From Sialis fuliginosa (lineage: Eukaryota > Arthropoda > Insecta > Megaloptera > Sialidae), in contig OY540820.1 in NCBI GenBank assembly GCA_961205875.1, positions 2,914,001-2,978,000 of the forward strand: a DNA stretch of 64,000 nt, given 5' to 3'. The notes beneath the pieces were generated by a model. It was given only the letters and a program-made list of their open reading frames with translations, did not search any database and was not told the DNA's origin. The position numbers were made by a program, and so were the translations under genes. Position 1 is the first letter of the stretch; each line of letters begins with the position of its first letter. Positions 37,901-49,814 of the stretch are shown one piece after another.

Positions 37901-38790
37901 TTACTTTCTTTTTGTTTTCTAGAATATATTATAAACTTTACATAGATGGGAAAAATTAGTCTTTTTAGTGACTCGAGTCATTTGAATTTATTCAGTAATA
38001 AGAATAGTTCTTACTGTTCACTTATAGAATATGCAAAAAGAAAAATTGAAGATTTTTTTTAGTTTACAAACTGTACTTTATTAAATTCCTGCTATTAAAA
38101 AACAAAGTCAAAATCAAATAATTAATGACCTTTTTTTTTTGCTCACATAAAAAATTTGTTTATATATTGTAATTATTGTACAATATTATACGAATCTTTT
38201 CTTTTATATTATACAATATAATAAAAAAAATAACGATTCGCGTCGATTCGTTCACCGAAAAAAATCGTTACAAAAGAACGAATCGTTCATGAATTACACA
38301 TCTCTAATAGGCACACAAATTTATTATTTCATAATTATTAACATATCTATAATTCGAATTTTTTATTAAATATATCGACGAATAAATTGTTGGTACTTTA
38401 ATTTAACCCTTTATACTAATTAAAGTTCATGAATAATATCTACATTTATTTTTGAAGTTATCTTGTTAGAATTATGTAACCAGGTGGTTTCCAAAGTCAT
38501 TTCTTAATTAGATGAAAGTTAACCCCTTCCAAAATAAAAGGGTAAGCAGTAGTAAATATGTCTTCTAATCAATAACGAATTTTATGGTCCTGGGATATAA
38601 CACTTTTCATTACTCTGTCTTTAATAAAACATGAATTTAAACAAAGGGTCTTGGAATTTAGGGTTCTACATTGAAATAAGAAGAACTTTACGTATAGTCG
38701 ATTTTTCACATTTTTTAATTTTTAGATTTAAGAATTATTTATTTAATAATGTTTAAACAATTTTTATTATAATGAATATCCTTTAAAAAA

Positions 38791-39590
38791 CATCTGCCAA
38801 ATAAATACACAGTGCTTCCTCGTGCTAAATTCACCAAATTGTTAATTATTGAACAATTTAAATAAAAATCGATTGTGTTTAGATAAATTACCTGGAATTG
38901 GTTAACCATTTAATTTTTATACAATTTTACTAAAAAATATTAGTTTGAAATTTTACTTAAAACGCACCTGATTATGTTTTCGTTTATATTTAATTTTTTG
39001 CCAATTTCAATCTAAATCTAAATTTATGCAAACGTCAAAATGACATTTAAAACGTCAAAATGACATTTAAAACGTCAAAATGACATTTATAACGCTAAAA
39101 TGACATTTAAAACGTCAAAATGACATTTGATATGTTCAAGCAAATATCAAAAACAAAACACGAATTTTTAAAATAAATGGAGGTAAATCTTTGTAGGGGA
39201 TTATTTTACAACAAACGTTGTAAACCCATATTATAGGAAATTTAATGCTCTAGGAAAAAGATCCTATAAAATTTTTACGTAACTTGTATCGTTCTTGAGA
39301 TATCTTGAAAAAAAATATTTTTGGGTGTCAACCCTCCCCCTTACACACGATTTTGATGCTTTTGAAATGGGACCGTCCTCAAGCCAATCCCAACCATCCG
39401 ACTAAGTTTCAATAATATCGGTTCAGTGGTTCATGAGTTATGCGTGCGACAAGGTTTCAGGGGACAGACACACACACAGACGGATGGACAGGCAGACAGA
39501 CACGGAACAAAAAGTGTTTGTCTTGACGTGAAACGGAGAGATCAAACGATCACATAGCTTCTCGTATCTTCGATATTGCGAGGAAGCAAT
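38791..39590 (+). mobile_element. Repeat family A, most complete plus-strand copy
   Basis: Order of blocks: ACACAGTGCTTCCTCGTGCT, a five-unit minisatellite (39031-39130), TTTACAACAAACGTTGTAAA, CCCTTACACACGATTTTGAT, ATATCGGTTCAGTGGTTCAT, a (CAGA)n-rich stretch, AGTGTTTGTCTTGACGTGAA, and a terminal hairpin (GCTTCTCGTATC / GATATTGCGAGGAAGC). Other copies, full or partial, lie at 6540, 40305, 41439, 48257, 52811 and 55899. No coding capacity; class unknown. Confidence 0.8.
39031..39130. repeat. 20-bp minisatellite, five units, inside family A
   Basis: Five tandem units of AACGTCAAAATGACATTTAA with few changes. Each unit contains the near-palindrome CGTCAAAATGAC. The inverted copy at 56415-56514 also has five units. 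Confidence 0.93.
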
Positions 39591-40205
39591 ACAGTGGAGG
39601 ACATATTTATTTAGGGCCAGGCTATTAATATATTATTAATTATATTTATAGTATTGTAAATAATACCATAATATTGTTATGTAATATTGCGATTTATTAT
39701 AAAAAAATACAAGATTAATGAAAATTATTGAAAAAAAGGAGGACATATTTATAAGTAACTATTATAAAAACTAATCAAATAACATAATAATTAGTATTAC
39801 TTCCATTCCGTCTAATAACTTCGAAATAAACGTTGTGGTATTGATTGTACCAATTTAATTAATAAATATACTGGTAAGTCAGTCCAGATTTCTTTTATTT
39901 TGGGTTTTAACTCTAAAACGGTGAAAATTGTTTACCATTTTTGTAAACTTTTTTTAACCATGTATCGCCCCAAAGATTCTCAATTGAATTAAGATCTGAG
40001 CTGCGTGCTGGCTAATCCAATAAATCGACATTTTTATCTTAAAAACCATTTTTTTTATATATTTTGATACATGAATCTGCTGAAATATGAAATTCTCGGG
40101 CTTAATCCTTTCACCAAACTCAATAATGCGATTTTTAACATTTCGGCATAATTTTCCGAGTTTATCTTTGTTTTTATTTTTTTAAATGCAAGGGGTAACG
40201 TACCG
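39591..40205 (-). pseudogene. Relic of a second Tc1-like transposase
   Basis: On the minus strand, 40022-39915 reads the Tc1 C-terminal block PARSSDLNSIENLWGDTW, with a stop in place of the usual Trp just before it. Upstream (to about 40200) FQQ followed by diverged residues marks the earlier part, where the second catalytic Asp is lost. The left end carries GGAGGACATATTTAT twice (39596 and 39738). Ends are not defined. Confidence 0.75.
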
Positions 40206-40304
40206 TAAAATGAAAATTACCCTAATCATGCACTTACAGGCACACGGATTTCAATTATTCTAAATCTATATTATTTTTCTTAACCAAAAATGAGCAGAAA
40301 CATA

Positions 40305-40636
40305 AGTAAACTTGTTTCCAATTTTGCTTCCTCGCAATATCTAAGATACAAGAAGCTATGTGATTGTTTTAGAATGAGACAAAAAAAATGTTTTCAGATT
40401 TCAAAATTTCCGTTTCACGTCAAGATAAACAATTTTCGTTCCGTGTCTGTTTGTCCGTCCGTCTGTGTGTGTGTCAAAATCGTGTGTAATTTTTTCAAAG
40501 GATCTCAATAACGATACATGTTACGTAAAAAATCTTTTTTGTGGAGCATTCAATTTCCTATAATATAGGTCTACAACGTTTGTTGTAAAATATTCCGTTA
40601 CAGAGATTTATCTTAATTTTCATTAATATCGGTTCA
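40305..40636 (-). mobile_element. Repeat family A, inverted partial copy
   Basis: Begins GCTTCCTCGCAATATCTAAG (reverse of the family A 3' hairpin) and continues with the other blocks in reverse order to TTATCTTAATTTTC, where it meets the plus-strand block TTAATATCGGTTCAGTGG. This junction of opposite orientations suggests a rearrangement between two copies. Confidence 0.7.
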
Positions 40637-40644
40637 GTGGTTCA

Positions 40645-41438
40645 CAGTAGCGTCGCTAGGGGGGGGGGGGGGTGACACCTGGGGTGGAAATCGAGAGTGG
40701 CACCCCCTCCCCCGCTAAAAAAGTCAGTAGGTTTTATTTTTTACACATTTAAAAAAAATTGGATAGTTTTTCACACCCCTTATAGACTTTCAATGACCAA
40801 AAAAAATTTTTTTTATACATTTTACTGCTCTGAAGCTTAAAATAGACTTTATTTTTTAACATATTACACAAGTTTCATCACTTAGAGCAGCGGTTCTTAA
40901 ACTAGCGTCCGTGGAACTTTTGCCAGGGGTCCGTGAAACATGTTTGGCATAAATTAAAATACTTTTACATTTCTATTCACCAATGATTAATTAGTATCTA
41001 ACGACCGTCTTTGTTTTTCTGTCAGGGAGGCAGGGGTTATTTTAGTGTGTATAACTGTAGCTTGTTTCTGCAGTTGTAAAGTAGTGCAAAAAATTGAAAA
41101 AATGTATAATAAATAAATAAAATAATAAAACGTGTGGAAAAAGGTCATTCCAGTTGTAAAAGCAAAACATGTAAGAAATGTAGAGCAAAAAAAGTAATTG
41201 CAGTTGTTAAAACAAAAAATGTAAGAAATGTAATGCAAAAAACAAAGGTCATTGCAGTTGAAAAGCAAAAATTGTAAGTATGGAACAAAAAAATAAGGTT
41301 GTAAAATTTTCTTAAAATAACCCCTACAGGGAGGGGCTCCCTGTAAAATAATTGCTCAAAAGGGGGTCCCTAGACTATATAAGTTTAAGAACCGCTGCCT
41401 TAGAGGGTGACACCCCCCCCCCCCTAGCGACGTCATCG
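40645..41438. mobile_element. hAT element (CAGTAGCGTCGCTAGGGGG) inserted in family A, with exact duplication
   Basis: Left end CAGTAGCGTCGCTAGGGGG, right end CCCCTAGCGACGTCATCG. GTGGTTCA is present on both sides (40637-40644 and 41439-41446) and the family A sequence is continuous across one copy. It contains long G and C runs near the ends and, inside, another hAT element at 40888-41397. A fragment of the same family is at 51940-52260. Confidence 0.88.
40888..41397. mobile_element. 510-bp hAT MITE (CAGCGGTTCTTAAAC) nested in the previous element
   Basis: Ends CAGCGGTTCTTAAAC and GTTTAAGAACCGCTG are perfectly inverted. Flanks are ACTTAGAG and CCTTAGAG (one difference in eight). Inside, a block with GTCATTGCAGTTG, AAAAGCAAAA and TGTAAGAAATGTA is repeated about three times in tandem at 41140-41280. 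Confidence 0.9.
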
Positions 41439-41634
41439 GTGGTTCATGAGTTAAGTGTGTGACAAGGATTCAGGGGACAGACACACGGACAGATAGACAC
41501 GGAACGAAAAGTGTTTGTCTTTACCTGAAACGGAAAGATCAAGTTCAAATTTTTTAATTTAGGAACAATTTTTTTCTTTTTATTTTAAAACGAGCACAAA
41601 GCTTGTCGTATCTTGGATATTGCGAGGAAGCAAA
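41439..41634 (+). mobile_element. Repeat family A, 3' part
   Basis: GTGGTTCATGAGTTAAGTG to GATATTGCGAGGAAGC, with the usual CAGGGGACAGACACACGG and AAAAGTGTTTGTCTT blocks. It is the continuation of the family A sequence on the other side of the hAT insertion. Confidence 0.8.
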
Positions 41635-41789
41635 AATAAAGAGAAGCATAAAAAATTTACAAGAATACTTGTAATGAAGTGAAAATGAACTTCAAAATTA
41701 AGAGCGTCCAAACCTTCTCCGAGAATCGTTTATGCACCCCCCTCACCCAACCCAGGGTGGCATGTCTCAAGGTATGTCAAGACAAGGTA

Positions 41790-41983
41790 GTCTCAGTAAT
41801 TCGGTGCGAGAGAGGGAAATACGTCATCTGGCGTGCTCAAATGCGGAGAGGGGGAATGATGTGACCAATCATAATAAATGTAGTCTTGTAACAACGCGAG
41901 AGAAGGGGAAAAAACGTCATCTGGGGTGCCCAAGCTGATTGGTCAAAAGCTACTGAGGCAACCTGTGTATTTACTAACCTTGA
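41790..41983. mobile_element. Truncated copy of the 2162-2518 MITE
   Basis: TACGTCATCTGGCGTGC to GGCAACCTGTGTATTTACTA matches the right two thirds of the MITE at 2162-2518. The left terminus is missing. Confidence 0.75.
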
Positions 41984-42664
41984 GTATGTCTAACCGGTTG
42001 AGAAACTGCTATTTACTGAGGATAACGTTTGTATACAATGTATGCAACACACCTAACAGGTTTTGACATTACAAGAGACGAATGAAAGGCATGGGGATCG
42101 TTTGCCAAAACGTGATTTTTATCTCACAGCCTTTGCGCATAAATCTAGACTCCCATATAGTATATAAACTTAAAATTTGTGTAGTAATTCTTTTATGTAT
42201 TAAAATTATATTATAGCGTTTCTTAAACCTGGTTCTAAACAACTCCATAACATACATGGAATACGTAAGGGGTTCATTCATCATTGACATATTATATTTT
42301 AAGTACTATGTAGTAAAATCTGCTATATAACATTTGCTATATTTTTCAAATTGTACACAAATGATACCGTGTTACATGTAGCAAAAGTTATATAACATCC
42401 AGTCTGATTGAAGATGTCGAGGAGAAAGACTTAATGCTAGCGGCAGCTATTACGGTATTTTTGGCATGTCATAGAGCAAACGTAGGTTTTGGGTTCGGCC
42501 GTCGTTATTAGCTAGAGAAAAATACAGTGGAAGTGATTTACTGAAAGACTTAAATGTAGATGATTTTTGCGAGGAACCGTCGTTGAGAAATGAAATAAAA
42601 TGTGACGGTAGTTTCAATAATTTCGTACGAATGATTAGTGAGGATTCGATTGACAACGGTGAGA

Positions 42665-42814
42665 GAGCTGGGGATATCGTTGGGATATATCTATCTTTTA
42701 TCTAAATGTTACACTCTTGTTGAAATAAAGACAGGTATATCCCAAAGATGCTCTATCTATTTTTTTAAAGACTGTTTTCGAATCAGATGCACAGTCCATG
42801 CTCTATGTCTATGG
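42665..42814. mobile_element. Worn copy of the 7744-7956 MITE
   Basis: GGGATATATCTATCTTTTAT, GACAGGTATATCCCAAAG and the right end CAGTCCATGCTCTATGTC correspond to the MITE at 7744-7956 in order. Confidence 0.65.
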
Positions 42815-42946
42815 TGGTAGAGTCAAAACAGTCTGCTCACTCACGTCCGCACCAATGCACGGTCATCGCTCGAACTCGAATGAGAGAAACTGCTGCATGT
42901 AGCAGATGCTAGAGAACCAAAACTACTTGTAACACTTGCTTACATA

Positions 42947-44547
42947 CCGTAAAGTGCGCCAACTTTGTACCACTGCTGATTTCGGACAGAAAGAGCTCTC
43001 TAGCGGAATCGGTTGTTAAGATAAAGCTTCCAAAAAATTATACAGAACAGCTTTGACATGCGAGAAGTGAACTTCCACATTCCCAACCTTATCATGTGAT
43101 TACGAAAAATATTACGGTGATAGTGTTGTTTTTCCACTTATCCAAATCTTCGGGGAAGTCTCCTCTGGAATACATATTTAAGATTTTTTTTGATTCGTTG
43201 TGAGTTTATGATTCTATTCCTATACTATTAAAGGTGAAATAGTCGAATTGGCGGTTTCTCAAGTTGTTGTATTTACTTGTGGTACCAAGGTTTTCAAAAA
43301 ATGAGAGAAACGTGTGACAACTTTGTGCCATCTGTACTCATCACTGAATCCGTATTATTTCAATAGTTTTCGTGGTTTTCGTTATTTTTTCCGGACTAAG
43401 GTACCGGCACCAGTCTTGAACACATTAAGAACAAAGTATACTGTTTTTTGGGATTGATGGGCTTCTTTTTTTGTAATTTTCATGAACTCATGTTACTAAT
43501 GAAACAACTACCTCTTTATTAAATCAATTTAATTACCAAAGTCCGCAAATAAAAGAATCGTAATTAAAATTAGATGCTATGATTATATAATAATTAATAA
43601 TTAGGACAGGGTCGTTGTAATTTTCTATAAATAAATATAATATTTAAAAAAAATTTAAATTGTATGAAAATGAATATGCTAAACGACAGTTTTGATATTG
43701 ATGTAGGTACCTACTAATTAAAATAAAATTTAATCTTAAATAATTAGGTCAGGCACGTATTAGGGAGAATTTATAGTCAATATTTTCGATTAAAAATTGT
43801 ATGAAAATGAATATGATTTTTATTCATTATACAAAATTGTAAATATCTCGGTTCCTATGAGAGATAGAGGGTTGTTTCTCCCTTAGAACCCTCACCCCGG
43901 AGTATTTTTCCCGCCTGATCGAATGATTCTAATCACAACCCTATATATGTAACAGGGGGTGAAATATTAAATTTTTCTTTTTTTGCTCTTTATTATACAA
44001 AATCGTAAATATCTATCATTAATTTTTCTTTTCTTTATATATTTTTGATAACATCATGTGTAAATTTTCATTAATACGGGCCTGCCCAAATTACCTAATA
44101 TTATAATTTGGTTTAATTATATCAATTAAACAACTTTCTTGAATTATTCATTAATACGGTACGTTGTAAGGTAGTTAAATGTATACAGATTAATAAAGTT
44201 TTGAAGTTCAAGTGAATTTTTTTATTTCACCAATAACTTGGGAAAAATAATTAAAACTTTTTTTTATACTCTTTTCAATCGTGAATAACTGGAGTGTGAC
44301 AATTTTGAGCTAGGGCAAGTTTAACACGAATTTTAGATGAGAAAAGAGTGTCACATAGTTGGCGTATATACAACTTTCTGCCACACGAAAAAAGTTCTCT
44401 CTCCCTTTCCATGCTACCTGGATTTTGTTTTAGCAACAGAATTATATTCTTGAGATGTGTAGTTTTGCTGGGTAAAATGCCCATCCAATTATCTCAATAA
44501 ATAAGAAAGATATGCTTAAAAAACCTACAAAATTTGGCACTTGACGG
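42947..44547. mobile_element. Probable TA-flanked DNA element containing family N blocks
   Basis: CCGTAAAGTGCGCCAACTTTG at the left is imperfectly inverted at the right (CAAAATTTGGCACTTGACGG), with TA on either side. The middle shares AACTCATGTTACTAAT and other blocks with the copy at 24636. No transposase is recognisable. Limits are moderately supported. Confidence 0.5.
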
Positions 44548-44810
44548 TATAGCAAAAGTCACATGTAGCTAATTAATCTTTGATCTTTACCGACTCTGGA
44601 TGGAAAACATAAATCTTGCTATATTTAGCAGATTTTGCTATATGTAGCACCAAAAACTGCTACGCATGTAACATTTGACTGTATTCGGTTTTCGTACTTA
44701 TAGGAAGAGTTATATAACTTTTGTTAAATAGCAGGTTTTGCAACATAGTGTAAACGCCGCTTTATACAAAGCCATAGCATGACTTTTTACTTTCTTATAC
44801 CATGTACATA

Positions 44811-46641
44811 CAGGCTGTCTAAATACCAGGGTACAGTATGGGTATCTCGGAAACTATAAGAGATAGAGATTCGGTTAAATGAGAGAAAAGTTACCTTTAA
44901 GAGGGGACAGTTCAATGGTGTATTTTCATTTCACAAAAATTTCATAGCCTACTAGATATTAGCCAAAAACCATTTTAGTCTAAATTTTTCCATCGTGAAT
45001 ATTTCTTAAGCGACTTGAAATTTAAAAAAATGTTTCAATTAAATGCTGTAGGGTTTAGTATTGCCTATTTAGAAATATTTTTTTAATTTTCAGAAATCTC
45101 GTAGTTTTTGAGATATGAGACTAACTTATGTTTTCTTAAATAGAAGCAATATGAAATTTTGTAATTTTTGAACAGAAGATTTTATTATCTTTTCAATGAT
45201 ATGCAACTTGATGTACCTACTTACTTTTCATTGTAATACCATCGAAAAATCGTGTCCGAGAAAATGACAAATTCTGATTGTACTAACTTCAAAACGTAAA
45301 GAAAAGTTAATTTCCGCATGGCGGCTGTGCGTGTGTCTGTGTGTCTGTCTGTCAGGATGTAGATTTTTTTTCGTTCACGATAACTATTGTAAAAATGCAC
45401 CGATCTGAATTATTTTTGGGGAAAATATTTGTCTCAGTGAGTACTCCAGACCTATTGATTTTGGTGCTAATCGGATAAGGGGTTTTGGAAATATTCGAAA
45501 TTTTGTAACTTTTTTCGTCAAAAAAATGAATATTGCGAGTATTATCTCACTAATTTTGATAAGATTTGGTACATTTGCAGTTCAATTGAATCTAAGGGAC
45601 ATTTATTATTTGTACGTGCCTAAACAGCCATTAAAGGGATGAAAAACACACTTAAAATTTGAATTTTAAATACTAATATGTCATTAATTCATGTTGCCTT
45701 GGAAACAAATGCAACTAAATTCAAATTGTCAAATTAGTTTTTCTACGAATGTGAATTATGTTTTTGACATTAGAAAACTAATATTTATATACAAATGGCA
45801 AAAAGAGCTGTAACCGTTGTAAGTATATATGTTTTTTTAATGTATTACGATATGTATATTCATAGTAGTAGGTTATATAAATAAAATATTTAAAATTAAA
45901 AAATGTATATTTAAAAATTATTTAAAAAGATAGATAGAACATGGAAGTCATGTATGGTTCTCCATACCGATATTTTATTTATTTAATACACTGTATGATC
46001 CAAAGATGGCTATGACAATCAACAATAAGATTTGAAAACAACTGAAATTTTAATTATTTTTATGAATACAAATTAATTACTAATCAAATTTTTTATAAGT
46101 TAATTTAATATCTTATTGTTGATAACCATAGCCATCTTTCGCTGGTATTGTGTATTAAATAAATAAAATATGTCTTTTTTTATTAATATAATAGTTAATT
46201 CTTTTGATCATTTTTTGAGATATTTTGAAAAGTAAGTACATCAAGTTGCATATCATTGAAAAGATAATAAAATCTACTGTTCAAAAATTACAAAATTTCA
46301 TATTACTTCTATTTAAGAAAACATAAGTTAGTCTCATATCTCAAAAACTACGAGATTTCTGAAAATTAAAAAAATATTTCTAAATAGGCAATACTAAACC
46401 CTACAGCATTTATTTGAAACATTTTTTTAAATTTCAAGTCGCTTAAGAAATATTCACGATGGAAAAATTTGGACTAAAATGGTTTTTGGCTAATATCTAG
46501 TAGGCTATGAAATTTTTGTGAAATGAATATACACCATTGAACTGTCCCCTCTTAAAGGTAACTTTTCTCTCATTTAACCGAATCTCTATCTTTTATAGTT
46601 TCCGAGATCCCCATACTGTACCCTGGTATTTAGACACCCTG
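44811..46641. mobile_element. 1.83-kb foldback element with ~420-bp inverted ends and TA duplication
   Basis: From CAGGCTGTCTAAATACCAGG to about 45230 the sequence returns almost exactly inverted at 46220-46641 (ends CCTGGTATTTAGACACCCTG). TA flanks both ends (44809-44810 and 46642-46643). The arms include AACTGTCCCCTCTTAAAGGT and ATGCAACTTGATGTAC. The ~1-kb centre has no transposase and holds a smaller inverted-repeat unit at 45974-46167. Length and TA target suggest a Tc1/mariner-related non-autonomous element. Confidence 0.88.
45974..46167. mobile_element. MITE nested in the foldback element
   Basis: TTTAATACACTGTATGATCC ... AAAGATGGCTATG ... CAACAATAAGA returns as TCTTATTGTTGATAACCAT ... 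CATCTTTCGC ... GTGTATTAAAT. Non-coding, about 194 bp. Confidence 0.75.
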
Positions 46642-47154
46642 TATATGAAATATACAAGTAAGTATAGTGAAGGCGATTTATTTCGATATCCGGATTTTGA
46701 TGGAATTATCCTTTTTGACCTTCTCTGAATCCATTCTGACTATTTTCGCCATGATGTCTGTGTGTCTGTCGGTCTGTAAGCGCTGTAACTCAAATACGAC
46801 AAATCGTACACAGGTAGAAAAGTGACTTGGGCCAAGAAAATCTTGTTTAATATAAAACGAAAACAATATTTTCTTAATATAAGAATATATTCTTAATCCA
46901 AGTATATTACTGTTTTTGTCCGACAATATTGTTTTTAAAGAGAAAACGTCCTATTTTTGAAAACGATCTTTCAACCGGATACGGATGTTTACCTACGTCG
47001 ATTTTTGAATTTTTCGAATTACTTTGAAACAGTGCGAATTAGCACAAAATGGTCAAGTTAAAAATTGTAGGTAATATTAATATGTTCATTTTTCGAAAAA
47101 ACAAAATTTATTTTTTTAAATTATAATTCAAATGGTTCATAACAGAGAAGAAAT

Positions 47155-47285
47155 ATTTGTCATGAGTGTCATGGGACTTTCTTATACGTGATACAGAGAT
47201 TGAACAGAGTGGGTGTTTGCCATAGGTACCATGGGACTTTCTTATACATAATACCGAGAGTGAATAGTGTGGATGAGTCTAAATA
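47155..47285. repeat. Tandem duplication around CATGGGACTTTCTTATAC
   Basis: Two ~75-base units with CATGGGACTTTCTTATAC and GAGTGAA/GATTGAA. A third piece in inverted orientation occurs near 47742 (GTATAAGAAAGTCCCGTGG). Confidence 0.7.
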
Positions 47286-48031
47286 ATTTAAAAAAAATAT
47301 TTCTGGCTAAATCATAAATGTTGGAAAGAAATGTATGAGGTTTAAATTATAGATAGTAACATACTCGACATTTTTTTCTTATTTCAAAAATTCACAAGAG
47401 TAAACATCCGTTTTCGGTTAAAACGTTAAAAGAATCATTTGATACATAATGTAGAGAATAATATTATCAAATAAAAACCAACTTGTTTGTCTAAACGTCA
47501 AAATTTATTCAAAAAAAGATAATGGCAAGCTTTCGATTCACAGAATCATCGTCAGGCTAAAATAAAATATAATAAATAACAATTAAATACAACTAATATA
47601 ATGCAAAATATTGATATTTTAAAATAAAAATTCAGAATAATATTATTTATAGTTTATGTCCCAAACATTTTATTCTATCTTTTATTAGTTTGTTAGAAAT
47701 GTGTTTTATTAAATTAAGAATCACTGTTCACTGTCAGGATTACGTATAAGAAAGTCCCGTGGCTTCCATGGAAGATATTTTCTAATGTCTTCGGAAGGTC
47801 AAATTCAATTTTGTTTTTCTGCATTCAGCCATATATGTATGTATTTAATGAATTTACATTTTACATTTATTTGTAAAAGCAGATCAAATATTAGTTTTGA
47901 TACAATCTGCTGGATCAAAATTAAATTTGTTTACATACCTATACCAAACAAATACTTAAATTATTGTATTACCAATATATTGAAAAGTAAATATGGATAT
48001 ATTGATCTTAAATTCAAAAATCAGCCAAGAC

Positions 48032-48256
48032 CAAGGCCATAACTAGAGGCTCTGGGGCCCCGAGGCAGCAAGTGGCCAAAGGGCCTTCACTATATACAAA
48101 ATATAAAAATTTAAGACCTTTTTTCGTTGCTACCTCAATCCACAATTTCACGATTGTTACTACCCTACTTTTAATGGCCTTTTTTTTGTTCCTCAGTCTT
48201 CTCGACCATAATTTTTACTCTGCTGCGGGCCTCCCCTATGCACAGAGGCCTCGATG
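48032..48256. mobile_element. Truncated hAT fragment (CAAGGCCATAACTAG)
   Basis: Resembles the element at 1133-1326 (CAGCAAGTGGCCAAAGGGCC, ACTCTGCTGCGGGCCTCCC) but lacks the right terminus, where family A sequence starts at once. Confidence 0.7.
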
Positions 48257-48426
48257 ATTCAGGAGACAGACACACAGACGGACGAACAGATAGATAAACA
48301 CGGAACGAAAAGTGTTTGTCTTGACGGAAAGATCAATTTAAAATTTTGAAATTGGAGAACAATTTTTTTGTCCCATTCTAAAACGATCACAAAGCTTCTC
48401 GTATCTTCGATATTGCGAAGAAGCAA
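48257..48426 (+). mobile_element. Repeat family A, 3' fragment
   Basis: From TTCAGGAGACAGACACACAG to the terminal hairpin TCTTCGATATTGCGAAGAAG. Confidence 0.75.
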
Positions 48427-48689
48427 AAATAGATATACAATTAACCACTAAAATCGAATGTTCCCCGGTAAAAATTCTCATTTCAGCAGCGCAAGCACTA
48501 CTAACAAGTTGGGTAGCAAAGTAGTAACGTTAATGTAGGTGTTAGTTGTAATGTTTCTATTATCCACTTTATGATGAGTGTGTATCACACTAGCATACAT
48601 ACAGCGGTTCACGAACTTTTTGGCTACCCAAAAAAACCGAAATATTATACTTTCTTTTTGTTTTTTTTTACGTCAGGTCATTTCAAGGT

Positions 48690-48950
48690 CATATTACCAA
48701 AAACCATCACAAAAATATATTCAGAGGTTTTCGGGGTAGCTGAATCCGAATCCGAGGTCTACTTTTCTGTATCGAGTGAAGGTCGATTCAAGATCAAATA
48801 AACAAAAGGTCATTAAAAAAATCTGAAAAAATGTGCAGATAGGTATTCGGGATCACTAAATTCGAATCTGAGGTCTGTTTTTCTGTATCGAGTGAAGGTC
48901 AAAGTCAATTCAAGGTCAAATAAACAAAAGGTCATTACAAAAATCTTTCG
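48690..48950. repeat. Two ~120-bp tandem units
   Basis: Each unit has GAATCCGAGGTCTAC or GAATCTGAGGTCTGT, then TTTTCTGTATCGAGTGAAGG, TTCAAG(A/G)TCAAATAAAC and AAAAGGTCATTA. Non-coding. Confidence 0.8.
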
Positions 48951-49814
48951 TTATAGTCTGTCGAGCTAAAAAATTTAATTTCGAAAAATAGGCACCTTAT
49001 GACATTTGAAGATTAAAAAATTATTTTCGTTTTATTTTATGTTTCATAAGAAATTCACTAAATGAAATATCAAAAAAATGTTTAAAGTTTGGAAAAATCT
49101 TATAAATTGCATGAATTTTGTGTATTACATTTTGTGCATATGTAAACTGTATATCTCCTTCTTCTGAATTTTTGTATTTATGTCTTTTCGTTGCTTAAGT
49201 CGTGCCAATCTAGACGATTTTTCATCAGTTGCGCGGCCACATTTTTTGTTTTAACTTCGTTATTAAATGGAATTTTAGAGTATTTTTTTTAAATGTTCAT
49301 AAAACGATTTGGCATCTCGCAGATAGGGTACCTATGGTAAACACGTACACTGTTCAATCTCTGTAATACGTATAAGATGATATAATACTCATGGTAGATA
49401 TTTCTTAAAAAAAAATCAAACTTGTTTTTTGAAAAATTGAGTAGAACATAAATTATAGATAATAATATTACGTACAATTTACTTGACCATTTTTCTCTAA
49501 CTCGCACTGTTTCAAAGTAATTCAAAAAATTCAAAAATCGACATCAGTATAAACATCCGTATTTGCTTGAAAGACCGTTTTCAAAAATATGTTTTCTTCC
49601 AAGAGAAAAATTAATCTTAAGTATAAAATTTCACCCTTCTACGATTTGTCGTATTTGAGTCACATGGTGTACAGATAGACAGACCGACAATATACATTTA
49701 GACGAAAATAGTAAGAATGGATTCAGGGAAAGTCATTTTGGATAATTCCTTCAAAATCGGGAATTTGAAAGAAATCGTCTTTACAATACTTACTTATATC
49801 TACATACCTATTAG

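Larger units (their letters stand above)
46642..49805. mobile_element. Repeat unit with long imperfect inverted arms (family I)
   Basis: The left part (46665-47060: GAATCCATTCTGACTATTTT, ACGACAAATCGTA, TTCGAATTACTTTGAAACAG) returns inverted at 49480-49790 (CACTGTTTCAAAGTAATTC, ACGATTTGTCGTATTTGAG, GAATGGATTC). The 2.4-kb centre contains two small tandem duplications and fragments of families C and A (48032-48426). It starts directly at the TA next to the previous element. Outer limits are approximate. Confidence 0.6.

Noticed and set aside
37646..37945. 99-codon open frame in the second CpG-rich patch
   Set aside because: No recognisable domain, no supporting splice sites, and a simple CA run inside.
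39001..39140. CRISPR-like array
   Set aside because: The repeats are contiguous without spacers and belong to a transposable repeat with another copy at 56415.
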